Of a DNA stretch of 64,000 nucleotides, positions 8,647-16,331 are shown in pieces. The notes under the pieces were generated by a model, which ran no database searches, had not been told where the DNA came from, and saw nothing but the letters and a program-made list of their open reading frames with translations. Each line of letters begins with the position of its first letter. The stretch's first letter is position 1. The stretch lies in assembly GCF_900111515.1 (NCBI RefSeq), contig NZ_FOHS01000002.1, positions 806,001 through 870,000 of the forward strand. The letters are read 5' to 3'. The translations under genes were made by a program, and so were the position numbers. Source of the stretch: Hymenobacter actinosclerus (GTDB taxonomy: Bacteria > Bacteroidota > Bacteroidia > Cytophagales > Hymenobacteraceae).

Positions 8647-8769
8647 AAAAGACCGTCATGCTGAGCGCAGCGTAGCGGAGTCGAAGCATAGCTACCGCGG
8701 TGGCAATTTCAATATCCGGATTATTACTGCGGTAGAGATGCTTCGGCAAGCTCAGCATGACGGTCTTTT
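8647..8769. repeat. GTCATTCTGAGC-family inverted repeat
   Basis: A 20-bp perfect terminal stem (8647-8666 with 8750-8769; AAAAGACCGTCATGCTGAGC) is followed inward by GGAGTCGAAGCAT / ATGCTTCGGC. It lies between two co-directional genes and ends in a T run. It belongs to the same family as 12927-13035, 17844-17934, 19076-19218 and 53564-53702. Confidence 0.85.
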
Positions 8770-8812
8770 GTACTCCCTGTTCAGCTCAACCAGCCCCGCC
8801 TAACTCCCTCCC

Positions 8813-9943
8813 ATGACCCCTACTCCGCAACAACACCGCTGGGCTGTGGCGGCGGCCTTTGCCGTGCAGGGGCTGTGCTTTGCCACCTGGGCCTCCCGGA
8901 TTCCGGCCGTGCAGCACCAGTTGGGCCTGAGTGCGGCGGCGCTGGGCGGGGTGCTGCTGGCGCTGCCGGTAGGCTCGGTGGGCACGCTGCCGCTGGCGGG
9001 CTGGCTCGTGAGCCGCTTCGGAAGTCGGCGGGTGGTGGTGCTGGGCATGGGGCTGTACGCGCTGGTACTGCCGCTGCTGGGCCTGGCCGCCACCGTGCCC
9101 CAGCTGCTGGCGGCGCTGGTGCTGTTTGGCATGGCCGGCGAGCTGAGCAACATTGGCATAAACACCCAGGCCGTGGGCGTGGAGGCCCTGTACGGCCGCT
9201 CCATCATGGCCACCTTCCACGGCCTCTGGAGCCTGGCCGGCTTCGCGGGGGCCGGGCTGGGTGTGCTCCTGGTCGGGCAGCACGTAGGGCCCCTTTACCA
9301 CTTTCTGGGGGTGGGCGCGCTGCTTCTGCCGGCACTGCTGCTGCTGGCCCCGCGCCTGCTGCCCACCGATGCGCCCCGCCCCGCCGGCACGCCCCTGCTG
9401 GCCCTGCCCGACCGCTCGCTGCTGCTGCTGGGGGTGCTGGCCTTCTGCTCGCTGCTCTGCGAGGGCACCATGTTCGACTGGAGCGGGGTGTACTTCCGGC
9501 AGGTAGTGCGGGCCCCCGAGGCCTGGGTGGGCCTGGGCTTCGCTGCCTTCATGGCCCTGATGGCCACCGGCCGCTTCGTGGCCGACTGGTTTACCGACCG
9601 CTACGGCCGCCGCCGCACGCTGGTGCTGAGCGGGCTGCTGGAGGCGGGCGGGCTGCTGCTGGCCGTGGCCTTCCCAACGCTGTGGGCGGCTACGCTGGGC
9701 TTTATGCTGGTGGGCCTGGGCACGGCGGCAGTGGTACCGCTGGTGTATGGGGCGGCCGGCCGCTCCACTACCATGCCGGCGGGCATGGCCCTGGCGGCCG
9801 TTACCACCGTGGGCTTCGTGGGGTTTCTGCTGGGCCCGCCGCTCATCGGCTTCGTGGCCGCCGTCAGCAGCCTGCGCGTGTCCTTCGCCCTGATTGCCGC
9901 CATGGGCCTGGCTGTGGCTGCGCTGGGCCGCCGGGTAGTTTAG
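8813..9943 (+). CDS. MFS transporter (YbjJ-like)
   Basis: 376 residues that are almost entirely hydrophobic, with about 11-12 membrane helices. The MFS inter-helix motif is seen as GWLVSRFGSRRVVVLG (loop 2-3) and again in the second half as DWFTDRYGRRRTLVLSG. The N-terminus QGLCFATWASRIPAVQ resembles the YbjJ subgroup of MFS proteins, whose substrates are unsettled. It would sit in the inner membrane. The gene stands alone between a GTCATTC repeat and the AI-2E family permease gene 130 bases downstream. Confidence 0.85.
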   Translation: MTPTPQQHRWAVAAAFAVQGLCFATWASRIPAVQHQLGLSAAALGGVLLALPVGSVGTLPLAGWLVSRFGSRRVVVLGMGLYALVLPLLGLAATVPQLLAALVLFGMAGELSNIGINTQAVGVEALYGRSIMATFHGLWSLAGFAGAGLGVLLVGQHVGPLYHFLGVGALLLPALLLLAPRLLPTDAPRPAGTPLLALPDRSLLLLGVLAFCSLLCEGTMFDWSGVYFRQVVRAPEAWVGLGFAAFMALMATGRFVADWFTDRYGRRRTLVLSGLLEAGGLLLAVAFPTLWAATLGFMLVGLGTAAVVPLVYGAAGRSTTMPAGMALAAVTTVGFVGFLLGPPLIGFVAAVSSLRVSFALIAAMGLAVAALGRRVV

Positions 9944-10073
9944 TGGGAAGTCAAAACTGGGAAGTCAGGGCACAGGGCCTTGGCACCTCGCATTTCGGTA
10001 AGTTCGGCAGTGGCTGCGGCGAAATGAATGGCAGCCTTTTACTTTTGACTCTCCATTTCTGATTTCAGCTCCT

Positions 10074-11150
10074 ATGCCTTCCGAAACCATCTATACGCCC
10101 CGCCAGCAGTACGTGCTGCTGATTGTGTGCCTTGTGGGCCTGGCGGGGCTGATTCTGCTGGGGCTGGGCTCCTACATTACGGCCTTTCTGGGGGCGGCGG
10201 TTCTGTACGTGGTGTTGCGACCCTGGTTTGCGGCCCTGGTGCACCACCGCGCCTGGAACCGGCAGCTGGTAACGGCCGGGCTGCTGCTGTTTTCCGTGGT
10301 AGTCATCATTATGCCCTTCACCGGCCTGGTGCTGATGCTCGTCAACCGCATCCGCCTTTATGCCCAGGACACGCGGCCCATTATGCGCGTGCTGCACCTA
10401 GTGGAGCAGAAAACCGGCTACCAGTTCACTACTGAAAACAACGTGCGCGACCTGGCCCAGCAGGTGGTGGCCTGGCTGAGCACCCGCATTCCGTCGCTGG
10501 CCAGCGGGCTGCTGCACTTCACGGTCATTATCGGCCTGATGCTGTTTACGCTCTACTTCATGTTTTTGCAGGAAGAAGCCTTCCTGCGGGGCCTGCGCCG
10601 CTATCTGCCCTTCCGCGACAGCACGCTGCAGGAGCTGAGCGACTCGCTGCGCAACACAGTAAACGCCAACGTGCTCGGCCAAGCCATCATCGCCCTGGTG
10701 CAGGCCCTGCTGACTACCCTCACCCTGCAGCTGTTCGGGGTCGAGGACGCGCTGTTCTGGGGGACGCTGGCCTTTTTCACGGCCTTTATTCCGGTGCTGG
10801 GCACGCCGCTGGTGTGGGGCCCGGCGGCCATCTTTAAGCTGGCCCAGGGCCATGTGGGCCAGGGCGTGGGCATTCTGCTGGTAGGCGTTATCGTCATCAT
10901 CAACATCGATAACCTGCTGCGCATCGTGCTGGCCAAGCGCATGGGCGACATTCACCCGCTCATCACGCTGGCCGGGGTAGTGCTGGGCGTCGAGCTGTTC
11001 GGCATTCTGGGCCTGGTGATGGGGCCGCTGCTGCTCTCCTACCTGATTGTGCTGGTGGGCGTGTTCGAGCGCGAAAACCGCATCCGCAAGCGCATCCGGC
11101 CCCAGGCGGCCCGCCCGCTACCGGAGCCGCCGCCCAGGCAGCCCGAGTAG
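10074..11150 (+). CDS. AI-2E transporter family permease
   Basis: 358 residues with the AI-2E family (PF01594) layout: paired N-terminal helices (residues about 15-75), a soluble stretch with amphipathic helices (about 85-150), and a C-terminal block of five or so helices containing the conserved FTAFIPVLGTPLVWGPAAI and DNLLRIVLAKRMGDIHPLITLAGVVLGVELFG. The family includes antiporters and exporters, and the name does not show autoinducer transport. The C-terminus is a basic, Pro-rich cytoplasmic tail. The convergent HIT-NuiA gene ends 49 bases further on. Confidence 0.88.
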   Translation: MPSETIYTPRQQYVLLIVCLVGLAGLILLGLGSYITAFLGAAVLYVVLRPWFAALVHHRAWNRQLVTAGLLLFSVVVIIMPFTGLVLMLVNRIRLYAQDTRPIMRVLHLVEQKTGYQFTTENNVRDLAQQVVAWLSTRIPSLASGLLHFTVIIGLMLFTLYFMFLQEEAFLRGLRRYLPFRDSTLQELSDSLRNTVNANVLGQAIIALVQALLTTLTLQLFGVEDALFWGTLAFFTAFIPVLGTPLVWGPAAIFKLAQGHVGQGVGILLVGVIVIINIDNLLRIVLAKRMGDIHPLITLAGVVLGVELFGILGLVMGPLLLSYLIVLVGVFERENRIRKRIRPQAARPLPEPPPRQPE

Positions 11151-11199
11151 CGGCGGGCCGCCTGGGGCAGTTGCCCGAAGCCCCCATGCCGGTGGCGTA

Positions 11200-12114
11200 T
11201 CAGGTTTCGGTGAGCACCGTTTTGAAGCCCAGCAGCCGGCCGCCTTCGCCCTCCCCGAGCACCAGCACGGGCACCTGCGGGCCCTGGCCGAAACGGTACA
11301 CCTGGCTGCCGCTCAACTCCTGCTTCATATACATCTGCAATTGCTTGAAGCGGTTGGCCGTTTCGGCGCTGCCGGTCACGCCGTCGTCGGCGGTGTGGTT
11401 GCGCAGGAAGTATGTTAGCTCCTGCCGCTCCACGGGCGTACCGGCCGCAACGCCCGCCAGCTTGGCCAGGGCTTCATCGGTGAGGCCGCCAGCTGGAGCC
11501 GCGAAGCTCACCGGCTCCAGCGGCGCATCGGCTTCGCTCACGTAGCTGAGGCCTTTGGTCAGCTCGCGCAGGGGCGCCAGGGCCGCGTCGTTTTCGGGGC
11601 CGGGAGCGGCTTTGTCGGTGTGGGCGGCGTGCACTTCGGGCTCGGAGGCTTCAACGGTTTCGCGGCCGCCCTTGGTGTCGCGCGGGTCGGTGGGCATTGC
11701 AGGGGTGCCGGCCACCACGGTGGGCACCTGGGCCCCGATGGCGGCAGCCAGCTCATTCATGCGCCGCTCGTCTACCTTTATTTTGGGGTTGGCGAAGTTC
11801 ATGTCGGCTACCTTATTCATCGGAATCAGGTGGATGTGGGCGTGGGGCACTTCGAGCCCGATAACGGCCACGCCCACGCGCTTGCAGGGCACGGCCGCCC
11901 GCACCCCGGCCGCCACGCGCTGGGCAAACAGGTGCAGCGCCGCCAGCTCGGCCGGGGGCAAGTCGAAAATATAATCGACCTCCCGCTTCGGAATAACCAG
12001 CGTGTGCCCCTCCACCAGCGGCGTGATGTCGAGAAAGGCTAAATGGTGCTCGTCTTCGGCTACCTTGTAAGCGGGCAGCTCGCCCGCCACGATGCGCGAG
12101 AAAATAGAAGGCAT
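11200..12114 (-). CDS. HIT-family hydrolase fused to a NuiA-like nuclease-inhibitor domain
   Basis: 304 residues in two domains. Residues 1-130 are a HIT protein of the Hint/PKCI type: IFSRIVAGELP start, FLDITP, GHTLVIPKREVDYIFDL, and the triad HAHIH (near residue 97). HIT proteins hydrolyse nucleoside phosphoramidates or related nucleotides in the cytoplasm. An Ala/Pro/acidic linker (about 131-180) follows. Residues about 183-304 match nuclease A inhibitor NuiA: LTKGLSYVSEAD (NuiA LxxASDGLLFMSESE), the helix ANRFKQLQMYMKQEL, QVYRFG, VLVLGE and a terminal KTVLTET. In Anabaena NuiA the C-terminal Thr and the Glu of the SE motif contact NucA; both are present here. The product lacks a signal peptide, so it would protect the cytoplasm. 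Confidence 0.82.
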   Translation of the reverse strand: MPSIFSRIVAGELPAYKVAEDEHHLAFLDITPLVEGHTLVIPKREVDYIFDLPPAELAALHLFAQRVAAGVRAAVPCKRVGVAVIGLEVPHAHIHLIPMNKVADMNFANPKIKVDERRMNELAAAIGAQVPTVVAGTPAMPTDPRDTKGGRETVEASEPEVHAAHTDKAAPGPENDAALAPLRELTKGLSYVSEADAPLEPVSFAAPAGGLTDEALAKLAGVAAGTPVERQELTYFLRNHTADDGVTGSAETANRFKQLQMYMKQELSGSQVYRFGQGPQVPVLVLGEGEGGRLLGFKTVLTET

Positions 12115-12118
12115 AAGG

Positions 12119-12312
12119 TGAGATGGTGAGGTGGTGAGGTGGTGAGTTTGACGTTCAATCGGCCTTAGTGGCGCGGCCGATCAGCAGTAATGATGCGCTG
12201 CTTTTGTTGGCCGGTGGCCCAAAATACGGGGTTGAACGCAAAAAGGGCGAAGCCGTGGCTTCGCCCTTTCCGAAAAAGTCGGGGTGCGGGAACGGCTAAC
12301 TCACCATTTCAC
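12119..12312. repeat. GTGAGATGGTGA-word repeat arms around the greA 3' end
   Basis: The left arm (12119-12148) reiterates GGTGAGGTGGTGAG and a short complementary arm CTCACCATTTCACC lies at 12299-12312. The greA terminator sits inside. The same words form an inverted repeat at 54771-54884. Confidence 0.6.
12241..12269 (-). terminator. rho-independent terminator of greA
   Basis: A 12-13-bp stem (AAAGGGCGAAGCC with GGCTTCGCCCTTT) with a tiny loop, followed on the minus strand by a CTTTTT run. It lies about 45 bases past the greA stop. Confidence 0.8.
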
Positions 12313-12314
12313 CT

Positions 12315-12788
12315 TTACCGGCTGATTTCAAGTACCTGGAATTGCAGCTTGCCGGCCGGCACGGTGATTTCGGCCGTTTCGCCCACCGATTTGCCCAGCA
12401 GGCCGCGGCCGATGGGCGACTTGACGGAGATTTTACCGGCGGCCAGGTTGGCTTCTTCCTCGGCGACGAGCGTGTAGTCGAGCACCATGTTGTTCTTGAG
12501 GTTTTTGAGCTTCACCTTGCTCATGATGAGCACTTTGCTCAGGTCGAGGTTGGTTTCGTCGAGCAGGCGGGCGTTGCCGAGCACCTCCTCCAGCTTCGCG
12601 ATTTTCAGCTCCAGCAGGCCCTGGGCATCCTTGGCGGCGTCGTACTCGGCGTTTTCGCTCAGGTCGCCCTTGTCGCGGGCCTCGCGCAGGTCGTCGGCGG
12701 CCTTGGCCCGGCCCCGGATTTTAAGGTCCTGAAGTTCTGCTTTGAGCTTCTGGAGGCCTTCGGGCGTATAGTAGTTGATGGTTGACAT
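12315..12788 (-). CDS. greA: transcription elongation factor GreA
   Basis: 157 residues, the standard GreA length. The N-terminal coiled coil (1-75) carries the acidic tip ARDKGDLSENAEYDAAKDAQ, whose Asp and Glu reach RNA polymerase's active site to stimulate cleavage of backtracked RNA. The C-terminal FKBP-like domain shows YTLVAEEEANLAAGKISVKSPIGRGLLGKSVGE. All hallmark residues are present. The start codon follows a leader with a TATATTTG promoter and a terminator-like hairpin (12809-12849), so expression is probably attenuated. The gene is monocistronic: it has its own terminator before the HIT gene. Confidence 0.97.
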   Translation of the reverse strand: MSTINYYTPEGLQKLKAELQDLKIRGRAKAADDLREARDKGDLSENAEYDAAKDAQGLLELKIAKLEEVLGNARLLDETNLDLSKVLIMSKVKLKNLKNNMVLDYTLVAEEEANLAAGKISVKSPIGRGLLGKSVGETAEITVPAGKLQFQVLEISR

Positions 12789-12808
12789 GACATGGGTGGG
12801 ATTAGCTC

Positions 12809-12849
12809 AAAAAAATAAGGAGAACGGCCAGCGTGGCTGGCCGTTCTCC
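12809..12849 (-). terminator. attenuator-like hairpin in the greA leader
   Basis: On the minus strand, a perfect 14-bp stem (12849-12836 with 12832-12819; GGAGAACGGCCAGC) has a 3-nt loop and is followed by TTATTTTTTT. It lies after the TATATTTG promoter and 20 bases before the greA start. This is a complete intrinsic terminator placed between promoter and gene. Confidence 0.75.
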
Positions 12850-12865
12850 CCTTGGTAGGTTTAGG

Positions 12866-12873
12866 CAAATATA
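12866..12873 (-). promoter_or_regulatory. greA -7 promoter box TATATTTG
   Basis: TATATTTG on the minus strand matches TAnnTTTG exactly. No good TTG is seen at -33. Transcription would start near 12858, just before the attenuator hairpin. Confidence 0.55.
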
Positions 12874-12926
12874 CGAAATTTAGGGAATGAGCGGTGATGG
12901 AGTAAGGAAGTGATGGGGCAGGTAAA

Positions 12927-13035
12927 GGAACTGTCATTCTGAGCAGCGCGAAGAATCTCGCGTGCCAGAGTAATCCTGTCGTCAGGAATTACCATTGCAC
13001 GCGAGATTCTTCGCGCTGCTCAGAATGACAGTTCC
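12927..13035. repeat. GTCATTCTGAGC-family inverted repeat, 39-bp perfect arms
   Basis: Arms 12927-12965 and 12997-13035 are perfectly complementary over 39 bp (GGAACTGTCATTCTGAGCAG outer part, GAAGAATCTCGCGTGC inner part), with a 31-base loop containing CCTGTCGTCAGG. It lies between greA and the convergent-side end of the dehydrogenase gene. Confidence 0.9.
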
Positions 13036-13038
13036 CTC

Positions 13039-14007
13039 TTACCCTACTCCCTGCTCTCCTGCCTCACCTACTCCCAGAAACGCCGCCAGCTTGCGGGCCA
13101 GCACGGCGTTGATGCGCTCATAGCTCTGGAACGTCCAGCCGCCGATGTGGGGTGACAGGACGACGTTGGCAGCCGTGCGCAGGTAATCGAACCGGGCTTG
13201 CTGCTCGGGCGTAAGCCCGGTCAGCTTCTCGTTTTCGAGCACGTCGAGGGCCGCGCCGCGGATTTGGCCGGTACGCAGCCCGCTCACCAGCGCGGCGTGG
13301 TCGAGCACTTCGCCGCGGGCCGTGTTCAGCAGCCAGATGGCATTGGGGAAGCCGGCCAGGAAGTCCTCGTTTACGAAGTGGTGGTTGGCCTTCGCGTACG
13401 GGATGTGCAGGCTCAGCACCTCGGCGCGGGCCCGGAGTTCGGCCAGCGGCACCAGCGTGGCGTAGTCGTCGGGCGGGCAGGCGGGGTCGTGGTCGTGGGC
13501 CAGCACGGTGCAGCCGAAGGCGCTCAGGCGGCGGGCAAACGCCCGGCCCATGTGCCCGTAGCCGAGCAGCCCGATGGTTTTGCCCCCGATTTCCTCGCCC
13601 CGGTTGGCTTCGCGCCGCCAATGTCCGGCCCGCACCTCGGCGTCGGCCCGCGGCAGGTGCCGAAACAGCGCCAGCAGCAGACCTACCGCGTACTCGCCCA
13701 CCGCGTCGCGGTTGCCCTCGGGGGCATTGAGCAGCGTTACGCCCGCCTCGGCCAGGGCGGCTTCGTCAATATTATCGACCCCGGCGCCGGCCCGGCACAC
13801 ATAGCGCAGGTGCGGCCCGTATGCCAGCAGCTCGCGCGTGATGCGCAGCTTCGAGCGCACCACTAAGCCCTCGTAGGGGTGGGCCGCCAGGGCCGCGGGC
13901 ACTTCGGCGGCCGTCAGGTCGGGGCGGTAGTGCAGCGTCAGGCCCAGCGGCTCCAGGTACTCGGGCAGGCTGGGGTGCATTTCGTCGATGACGAGGCAGA
14001 GAGACAT
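13039..14007 (-). CDS. D-isomer-specific 2-hydroxyacid dehydrogenase (SerA-like)
   Basis: 322 residues. The substrate domain is at 1-100 and 290-322, and the NAD-binding Rossmann domain about 100-285 with GLLGYGHMGRAFARRL (GxGxxG). The catalytic triad is present: Arg in LLNTARGEVLD, Glu in DVLENEKL and His in LSPHIGGWT. NRDAVGEYAVGLLLAL precedes the cofactor motif, as in phosphoglycerate dehydrogenases. It lacks the C-terminal ACT domain of classical SerA, so it may be a short phosphoglycerate dehydrogenase for serine synthesis or another 2-hydroxyacid reductase. No serC or serB is adjacent to settle this. Confidence 0.88.
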   Translation of the reverse strand: MSLCLVIDEMHPSLPEYLEPLGLTLHYRPDLTAAEVPAALAAHPYEGLVVRSKLRITRELLAYGPHLRYVCRAGAGVDNIDEAALAEAGVTLLNAPEGNRDAVGEYAVGLLLALFRHLPRADAEVRAGHWRREANRGEEIGGKTIGLLGYGHMGRAFARRLSAFGCTVLAHDHDPACPPDDYATLVPLAELRARAEVLSLHIPYAKANHHFVNEDFLAGFPNAIWLLNTARGEVLDHAALVSGLRTGQIRGAALDVLENEKLTGLTPEQQARFDYLRTAANVVLSPHIGGWTFQSYERINAVLARKLAAFLGVGEAGEQGVG

Positions 14008-14223
14008 TGTTTACGTATGAATTAGCAAGTATGAACTAATGATTGGGGCATCGTCCGGGCATCCTTGTGCGGGAGGTACCGCGAAGGTATTGGTATCCGG
14101 CCCAACTACCGGCCACTGCTTCGTTGCCAAGCCGGGGCGGGAGAAGCGCATTCTTGTTCAGCCTATTGCCTTTTAATACCTTTAGGCCGCCACTATTGGC
14201 CCGCCACGTATCCCCTGCTCCGC

Positions 14224-15177
14224 ATGAAACACCCTGCTACCCTGCTGCTGCTGCTGGTTCTCTCGGCTTGGCGCCCCCTGGGCGCAGCGGCGCAAACTGA
14301 ACCGGTTACGGCTACTGCGACTACCGTTGCCGCCGTAGTGCCCGATTCGCTCTGGAAAAAGAGCTTTACTACCGCGCTTAACTTTCAGGAAACCACGCTA
14401 TCGTCGAACTGGCGCGGCGGGGGCGTCAATTCGCTGGGCCTGAACGCCTCACTCAATGCCAAGGCTGATTACCAGCAGGGCATTCACAGCTGGGACAACC
14501 AGGCCGATTTGCTCTACGCCTTCGTTTCGAACAAGGGCCAGGGGTACCGCAAAAGCCTCGACCGCATCTACCTGGACACCAAGTACGGCCGCGCCCTCAA
14601 CCCCAAGTGGGACATGTTCGTGTCGCTGAACCTGCTCACCCAGTTCGCCCCCGGCTACAAGTATTCCGACGATGGCAACGGCCAGCAACGGGCCCAACTG
14701 GTGTCGTCCACCTTCGCGCCGGCCTTCCTCACGGCCGCCTACGGCTTCGAGTACCACCCCACCAGCTACTTCAAGCTGCGCCTCTCGCCCTTCGCCCCGC
14801 GCCTGACGGTCGTCAACCGCCCCGAGCGGTTTGTGGCCGCGCTGGGCGCCACGCCCTACGGCGTCAGGCCAGGCCACTCCACCCGCTTCGAGGTGCTGGC
14901 CGCGCAGGCGCTGGCCGAGTTCGACAAGGACATTGCCACCAACATGAACCTCAAGGCGCGCTACCTGCTGTTCGCCAACTACGGCTCCGATTTCGCCCTA
15001 CGCCGCATCGACCACCGCCTCGACGCCGGCCTCACGGCTAAAGTCAATCGTTACATCAACGTGGCCCTCACCGGCATCCTGCTCTACGATTACGACCAGG
15101 ACAAGGCCGTACAGTACAGCCAGGGCCTCACGCTGGGCCTCGTGTACTCGGTGCAGAATTTCAAGGAGAGAAAGTAA
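14224..15177 (+). CDS. DUF3078 outer-membrane beta-barrel protein
   Basis: 317 residues. The ATG at 14224 is chosen because it begins a signal peptide (MKHPATLLLLLVLSAW...AAAQ); the frame is open upstream without plausible coding content. The mature protein begins with the family signature WKKSFTTALNFQETTLSSNWRGGG and alternates amphipathic strands ending in aromatic residues (YLDTKYGRAL, WDMFVSLNLLTQF, NMNLKARYLLFANYGSD), as expected of a 12-strand or so barrel. DUF3078 proteins are confined to Bacteroidota, and no substrate is known. The final strand ends VYSVQNFKERK. The 216 bases before it hold no recognisable feature other than a possible promoter near TACCTTTAG at about 14178. Confidence 0.85.
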   Translation: MKHPATLLLLLVLSAWRPLGAAAQTEPVTATATTVAAVVPDSLWKKSFTTALNFQETTLSSNWRGGGVNSLGLNASLNAKADYQQGIHSWDNQADLLYAFVSNKGQGYRKSLDRIYLDTKYGRALNPKWDMFVSLNLLTQFAPGYKYSDDGNGQQRAQLVSSTFAPAFLTAAYGFEYHPTSYFKLRLSPFAPRLTVVNRPERFVAALGATPYGVRPGHSTRFEVLAAQALAEFDKDIATNMNLKARYLLFANYGSDFALRRIDHRLDAGLTAKVNRYINVALTGILLYDYDQDKAVQYSQGLTLGLVYSVQNFKERK

Positions 15178-15187
15178 GCACGGATGT

Positions 15188-15290
15188 AGAGACGCCTCCT
15201 TGCGTCTCGGCGTTGCCGATGTTGCGGTCGTTGCCCGCCTGAGTGGCACAGATGCTGTCGTTCAACGCGGAGACGCAAGGAGGCGTCTCT
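15188..15290. repeat. AGAGACGCCTCCTTGCGTCTC inverted repeat
   Basis: Arms 15188-15208 and 15270-15290 pair perfectly over 21 bp, with a 61-base loop. It sits between two convergent genes (DUF3078 and rsmA) and could terminate both. The left half of each arm is itself nearly self-complementary (GAGACGC..GCGTCTC). Confidence 0.85.
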
Positions 15291-15309
15291 GCATGGTTAT
15301 GGCCTCCCG

Positions 15310-16098
15310 CTACTCGCTCTTATTCTCCGCCACCCGGTTGGTCAAATCCACGAAATCGGCCACAGTGAGCTGCTCGGCGCGCAGGTCGAAGACGGGGTCG
15401 GTGGTGGTTTCGGGGGGCATGCCGAAGGGCTTGAGGGCGTTGCGCAGGGTTTTGCGACGGGTCTGGAAGGCCTGTTTCACGACGCGGAAAAACAGCTTTT
15501 CGTCGCAGGCCAGTTGCTCGGTGGCGTTGCGGGTGAGGCGGATGACGGCCGACTGGACCTTGGGCGGCGGGCTGAACACGTGCGGGGGCACCGTGAACAG
15601 GTACTCGATGTCGTAGAAGGCCTGGAGCAGCACGCTCAGGATGCCGTAGGTTTTGGAACCCGGGCCGGTGGCCAGGCGGTCGGCTACTTCCTTTTGCAGC
15701 ATGCCCACGCTCTCGCGCACCTGCTGGCGGTGGGCCAGAATCTGGAAATAAATCTGGGTGCTGATGTTGTACGGGAAGTTGCCGATAATGCTCAGCGGCT
15801 GCTGACCGTAAAGCGCCGTCAGATCCATTTTCAGGAAGTCCTGGGAGTAAATCCGGTCTTCGAGCTCGGGGTAGTGCTTCTGCAGGTAGGCCACCGAGTC
15901 GCGGTCGATTTCCACTACGGCCGTTTCGTACTCCGGGTGCCGCAGCAGCGTCTGGGTCAGCACGCCCATGCCGGGCCCGATTTCGAGCACGTGCTGCACC
16001 CCATCGGGCAGGCGCAGGGCCTCCACAATGTTGCGGGCGATGTTGGGGTCGTTGAGAAAGTGCTGACCGAGGTGCTTTTTGGCTTTAACGGAATCCAT
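15310..16098 (-). CDS. rsmA: 16S rRNA dimethyladenosine transferase
   Basis: 262 residues. RsmA/KsgA dimethylates two adjacent adenosines in the helix-45 loop of 16S rRNA during 30S maturation. The N-terminal KAKKHLGQHFLND, SAM-binding VLEIGPGMGVLT, acidic loop VVEIDRD, and the catalytic IIGNFPYNIST (NLPY-type, with Phe replacing Leu) are all present. The C-terminal domain has FSPPPKVQSAVIRL and the QTRRKTLRNAL helix typical of the family. The length is normal. Its start is preceded by a nested repeat (16106-16257), so the promoter is probably at or beyond the repeat; a minus-strand TATCTTTG lies at 16275-16282. Confidence 0.96.
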   Translation of the reverse strand: MDSVKAKKHLGQHFLNDPNIARNIVEALRLPDGVQHVLEIGPGMGVLTQTLLRHPEYETAVVEIDRDSVAYLQKHYPELEDRIYSQDFLKMDLTALYGQQPLSIIGNFPYNISTQIYFQILAHRQQVRESVGMLQKEVADRLATGPGSKTYGILSVLLQAFYDIEYLFTVPPHVFSPPPKVQSAVIRLTRNATEQLACDEKLFFRVVKQAFQTRRKTLRNALKPFGMPPETTTDPVFDLRAEQLTVADFVDLTNRVAENKSE

Positions 16099-16105
16099 TT
16101 GGCAG

Positions 16106-16257
16106 AAGTGAGATATTAGAGGCGAGAAGTGAGATGGAAATAAAAGAGCAAGCCGCGGTAACAGAACGAGTAACGAATGTCATTCAGAGCGCAGCGAAGA
16201 ATGACGTTCTTTTTGCTGTTGCGTCTCACCGCTCACTTCTTGGTACTCACTTCTACT
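16106..16257. repeat. nested repeat: GAAGTGAGA arms around a partial GTCATTC element
   Basis: The outer arms (16106-16135 and 16225-16257) reiterate AGAAGTGAG words in opposite orientation. Inside, 16178-16206 holds ATGTCATTCAGAGCGCAGCGAAGAATGACGTT, a collapsed copy of the GTCATTCTGAGC family in which the two arms almost touch. Confidence 0.65.
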
Positions 16258-16331
16258 AACTACCTTCACGGCCAAAGATACGCCGCGGCCGGTCGTTTCG
16301 GCCGGCGCTTCATTCCTGTTCCTGCCCGCCC

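Noticed and set aside
10074..11150. Evidence of AI-2 quorum sensing
   Set aside because: AI-2E family permeases have varied substrates and no luxS or lsr gene is in the window.
14065..14223. N-terminal extension of the DUF3078 gene
   Set aside because: The frame is open upstream of 14224, but the ATG at 14224 begins a proper signal peptide and the extension has no conserved content.
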